A DNA stretch of 7,112 bases from positions 1 to 7,112 of the forward strand of contig JAFNUQ010000175.1 in the NCBI GenBank assembly GCA_017383945.1. The letters are read 5' to 3'. Of this stretch, positions 5,015-7,112 are shown one piece after another. Below the pieces are notes generated by a model. That model had not been told where the DNA came from. It searched no databases and saw nothing but the letters and a program-made list of their open reading frames with translations. The translations under genes and the position numbers were made by a program. Each line of letters opens with the position of its first letter. The first letter of the stretch is position 1. The stretch comes from Bacteroidales bacterium (GTDB taxonomy: Bacteria > Bacteroidota > Bacteroidia > Bacteroidales > UBA932).

Positions 5015-7112
5015 CTACTTGGTAGCGAGTGCCTTGAGAGTTTCAAGAGCTTCTGCGAGACCGGCGCTGTTCTTGCCACCCGCAGTTGCAATGTTGTTCT
5101 GGCCGCCGCCACCGCCCTGAATGAATTTTGCAGCTTCGCGAATCTCCTTGCCGGCATTCTTGCCTGCAGCAACGAGGTCGTCCGAATATCCTAGGAGCAG
5201 ACCAGGCTTGTCCTGGAGCTCGTAGGCTGCAACAATTGCAGTAGAAGGCATCTCCTTGAGTGCAGCGATAGCCGCATTGCGGAGCATATTTGCGTCCTCG
5301 CAGCTGTCAAGCACCACGAGATTGATGTTGCCCATTGAAACTGCCTTTTCCTTGAGGGATGCAGCAAATTCGGCAGCCTTCTGCTTTGCAAGCTCCTCTG
5401 CCTGTTTCTTGAGGATTGCATTGTCTTCCAACATTCGCTTGATAGCGCCCTCGAGGTCCTGAGCGTTGTTGAAGAGTGCGCGTGCAGCCTTGAGAGTGCT
5501 CTGAAGACCGTTTACGTAGCTCTCAGCAGCTTCTCCGGTTACCGCCTCGATACGGCGAATTCCGGCAGCGATTGCGCTTTCTGAAAGAATCTTGAAGAGA
5601 CCGATCTTGCCGGTTGCGCTAGTGTGGCAACCACCGCAAAGCTCAACGCTAGGGCCAAATTTTACAACTCTGACCTTATCGCCATATTTCTCTCCGAAGA
5701 GGGCCATTGCGCCCATATCCTGAGCCTCAGCCATAGACGCATCGCGTTTCTCGTTGAGTGAGAAGTTCTCGCGGATGATCTCGTTGACTCTTGCCTCAAC
5801 TGCAGCAATCTGCTCGTCTGAAAGCTTCTCGAAGTGAGAGAAGTCAAAACGGAGGCTCTTGTCGTTGACATAGGAACCCTTCTGCTCTACGTGCTCGCCG
5901 AGGATTTCTCTGAGAGCTCTGTGGAGAAGGTGAGTACAGCTGTGGTTGCACTCGATCTGGTTTCTGCGCTTGTCGTCTACGTTGAGAGTAAACTCGCCTG
6001 TGCAATCGGTAGGGAGTTTCTCTGCAATATGGATTGTGAGATTGTTTTCCTTGACAGTGTTGAGAATCTTGATAGTCTCGCCGTCAGCGGTGGTGATTAC
6101 ACCTGTATCGCCGACCTCGCCGCCCATCTCGCCATAGAATGGTGTGCGGTCAAAGACGAGCTGAAGCATCTCCTTGTTTTTCTGAGTGACGGTTCTCTGC
6201 TTGAGAAGGTGAGCCTTCTGCACCTCGGTGTTGTCATATCCGAGGAACTCAACTTCTTCGCCGTCGTGATAGATTGTCCAGTCACCAAATGTGTTGCTTG
6301 TGGCATTGCGTGCGCGGTCCTTCTGCTTCTGGAGCTCTGCCTTAAAGCCTTCGAGGTCTACCTTGTAGCCCTGCTCGGATGCGATGAGCTCTGTGAGGTC
6401 GATAGGGAAGCCGTATGTGTCATAAAGCTTGAATGCGTCAACACCGGAAATGGTCTTGGTCTCGGTTGAGCGTGAGATGCACTCATCCATAAGCTTGATA
6501 CCTCTGTCAAGAGTGCGGAGGAATGCAAGTTCCTCCTCGCGGATCACGTTCTCGATGAGCTTCTGCTGCTTAGGGATTTCAGGGTAAGCTTCGCCCATAT
6601 CCTGAGCGAGCTGCTCTACCAGGTTGCAGAGGAATGGCTCGTTGAGGCCGAGGAATGTGTAACCATAGCGCACTGCTCTACGGAGAATGCGGCGGATTAC
6701 ATAACCTGCTTTGACATTTGATGGGAGCTGTCCGTCAGCGATGCTGAAGCTGATGGTTCTGATATGGTCAGCGATTACTCGCATTGCAACATCAGTCTCC
6801 TTGCTGTCGCCATATTTCTTGCCGCATGCTTCTCCGATGCGAGCTAGCATACCTGAGAATACGTCAGTGTCGTAGTTGCTGTTCTTGCCTTGGAGCACAG
6901 AGCAGAGTCGCTCAAAGCCCATACCTGTATCGATGTTCTTTGCAGGAAGGCTCTCAAGGTGACCGTCTGACATTCTCTGGAACTGCATGAACACAAGGTT
7001 CCAGATCTCGATCACGTGAGGATCTGACTGGTTGACGAGATCTCTACCTGAGATGCCGCTTGCTTTTTCCTCTGGAGTGCGGATGTCGATGTGAATCTCT
7101 GAACAAGGGCCA
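5015..7112 (-). CDS. alaS: Alanine--tRNA ligase (5' end cut by window)
   Basis: The frame is open from the right edge; 698 full codons are visible, about four fifths of a typical AlaS of roughly 870 residues. It charges tRNAAla with alanine and clears mischarged Ser/Gly. Numbering from the first full codon, residues 1-36 read GPCSEIHIDIR and onward, then VIEIWNLVFMQF (33-44) and class II motif 3 with the GFER arginine (R68). The tRNA-recognition helices follow. The editing domain has the zinc ligands HxxxH (H390, H394) and CxxxH (C492, H496). A coiled-coil linker (about 550-590) leads to the C-terminal domain with the glycine-rich GGGGGQ...AGG motif (666-679). A GTG at 7015-7013 is an internal Val codon, not the start, because conserved AlaS sequence continues upstream. 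It ends in TAG, 9 nt before the permease-Fmt gene. Nothing appears damaged. Confidence 0.97.
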   Translation of the reverse strand, partial: GPCSEIHIDIRTPEEKASGISGRDLVNQSDPHVIEIWNLVFMQFQRMSDGHLESLPAKNIDTGMGFERLCSVLQGKNSNYDTDVFSGMLARIGEACGKKYGDSKETDVAMRVIADHIRTISFSIADGQLPSNVKAGYVIRRILRRAVRYGYTFLGLNEPFLCNLVEQLAQDMGEAYPEIPKQQKLIENVIREEELAFLRTLDRGIKLMDECISRSTETKTISGVDAFKLYDTYGFPIDLTELIASEQGYKVDLEGFKAELQKQKDRARNATSNTFGDWTIYHDGEEVEFLGYDNTEVQKAHLLKQRTVTQKNKEMLQLVFDRTPFYGEMGGEVGDTGVITTADGETIKILNTVKENNLTIHIAEKLPTDCTGEFTLNVDDKRRNQIECNHSCTHLLHRALREILGEHVEQKGSYVNDKSLRFDFSHFEKLSDEQIAAVEARVNEIIRENFSLNEKRDASMAEAQDMGAMALFGEKYGDKVRVVKFGPSVELCGGCHTSATGKIGLFKILSESAIAAGIRRIEAVTGEAAESYVNGLQSTLKAARALFNNAQDLEGAIKRMLEDNAILKKQAEELAKQKAAEFAASLKEKAVSMGNINLVVLDSCEDANMLRNAAIAALKEMPSTAIVAAYELQDKPGLLLGYSDDLVAAGKNAGKEIREAAKFIQGGGGGQNNIATAGGKNSAGLAEALETLKALATK

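Noticed and set aside
5834..6469. A 211-codon open frame on the plus strand.
   Set aside because: It lies fully antisense to well-conserved alaS sequence (editing domain and linker), has no recognisable motif, and is the kind of shadow frame that codon bias produces.
7013..7015. GTG as a start codon for a 666-residue alaS.
   Set aside because: The frame stays open to the right edge and encodes conserved AlaS sequence (GPCSEIHIDIR, GRDLVNQSDPH), so the codon is an internal valine.

Overview
This window reads like the chromosome of a Bacteroidota bacterium, most likely of the order Bacteroidales. The evidence is the close resemblance of the AlaS, LptF/LptG-type and Fmt sequences to Bacteroides-type proteins as I remember them, together with gene starts that lack a Shine-Dalgarno sequence and have A-rich or AT-rich upstream context, as is usual in that phylum. 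I could not run a search, so the family and genus stay open.

All genes lie on the minus strand and fill almost the whole window. In transcription order (right to left) they are: the C-terminal four fifths of alaS (7112 to 5015, 5' end beyond the window); a single 797-codon frame joining an LptF/LptG-family lipopolysaccharide-transport permease to a complete methionyl-tRNA formyltransferase (5005 to 2612); a 499-residue membrane polyferredoxin that looks like NapH fused to NapG (2600 to 1101); and an aldo/keto reductase with an N-terminal twin-arginine signal and a C-terminal iron-sulfur cysteine cluster (1086 to 1, 3' end beyond the window). The gaps are only 9, 11 and 14 nt. I see no terminator-like hairpin or promoter in them, so the four genes are probably one transcript.

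The upstream half is housekeeping: tRNA charging, initiator-tRNA formylation and envelope LPS transport. The downstream half looks like a redox module. The NapH-like part has four membrane helices, two CxxxCP motifs and a cytoplasmic ferredoxin pair. The NapG-like part has four ferredoxin-type clusters behind an internal twin-arginine segment, which should place it in the periplasm. The reductase next to it also carries export and iron-sulfur signals, so the pair may form a quinol- or ferredoxin-linked periplasmic electron-transfer route. That link is inference.

The points most worth a second look are the permease-Fmt fusion, the NapH-NapG fusion with its internal and possibly cleavable Tat signal, and the exported iron-sulfur aldo/keto reductase. 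There is no non-coding stretch over 300 bases, and I see no RNA gene, CRISPR array, insertion sequence or repeat array.
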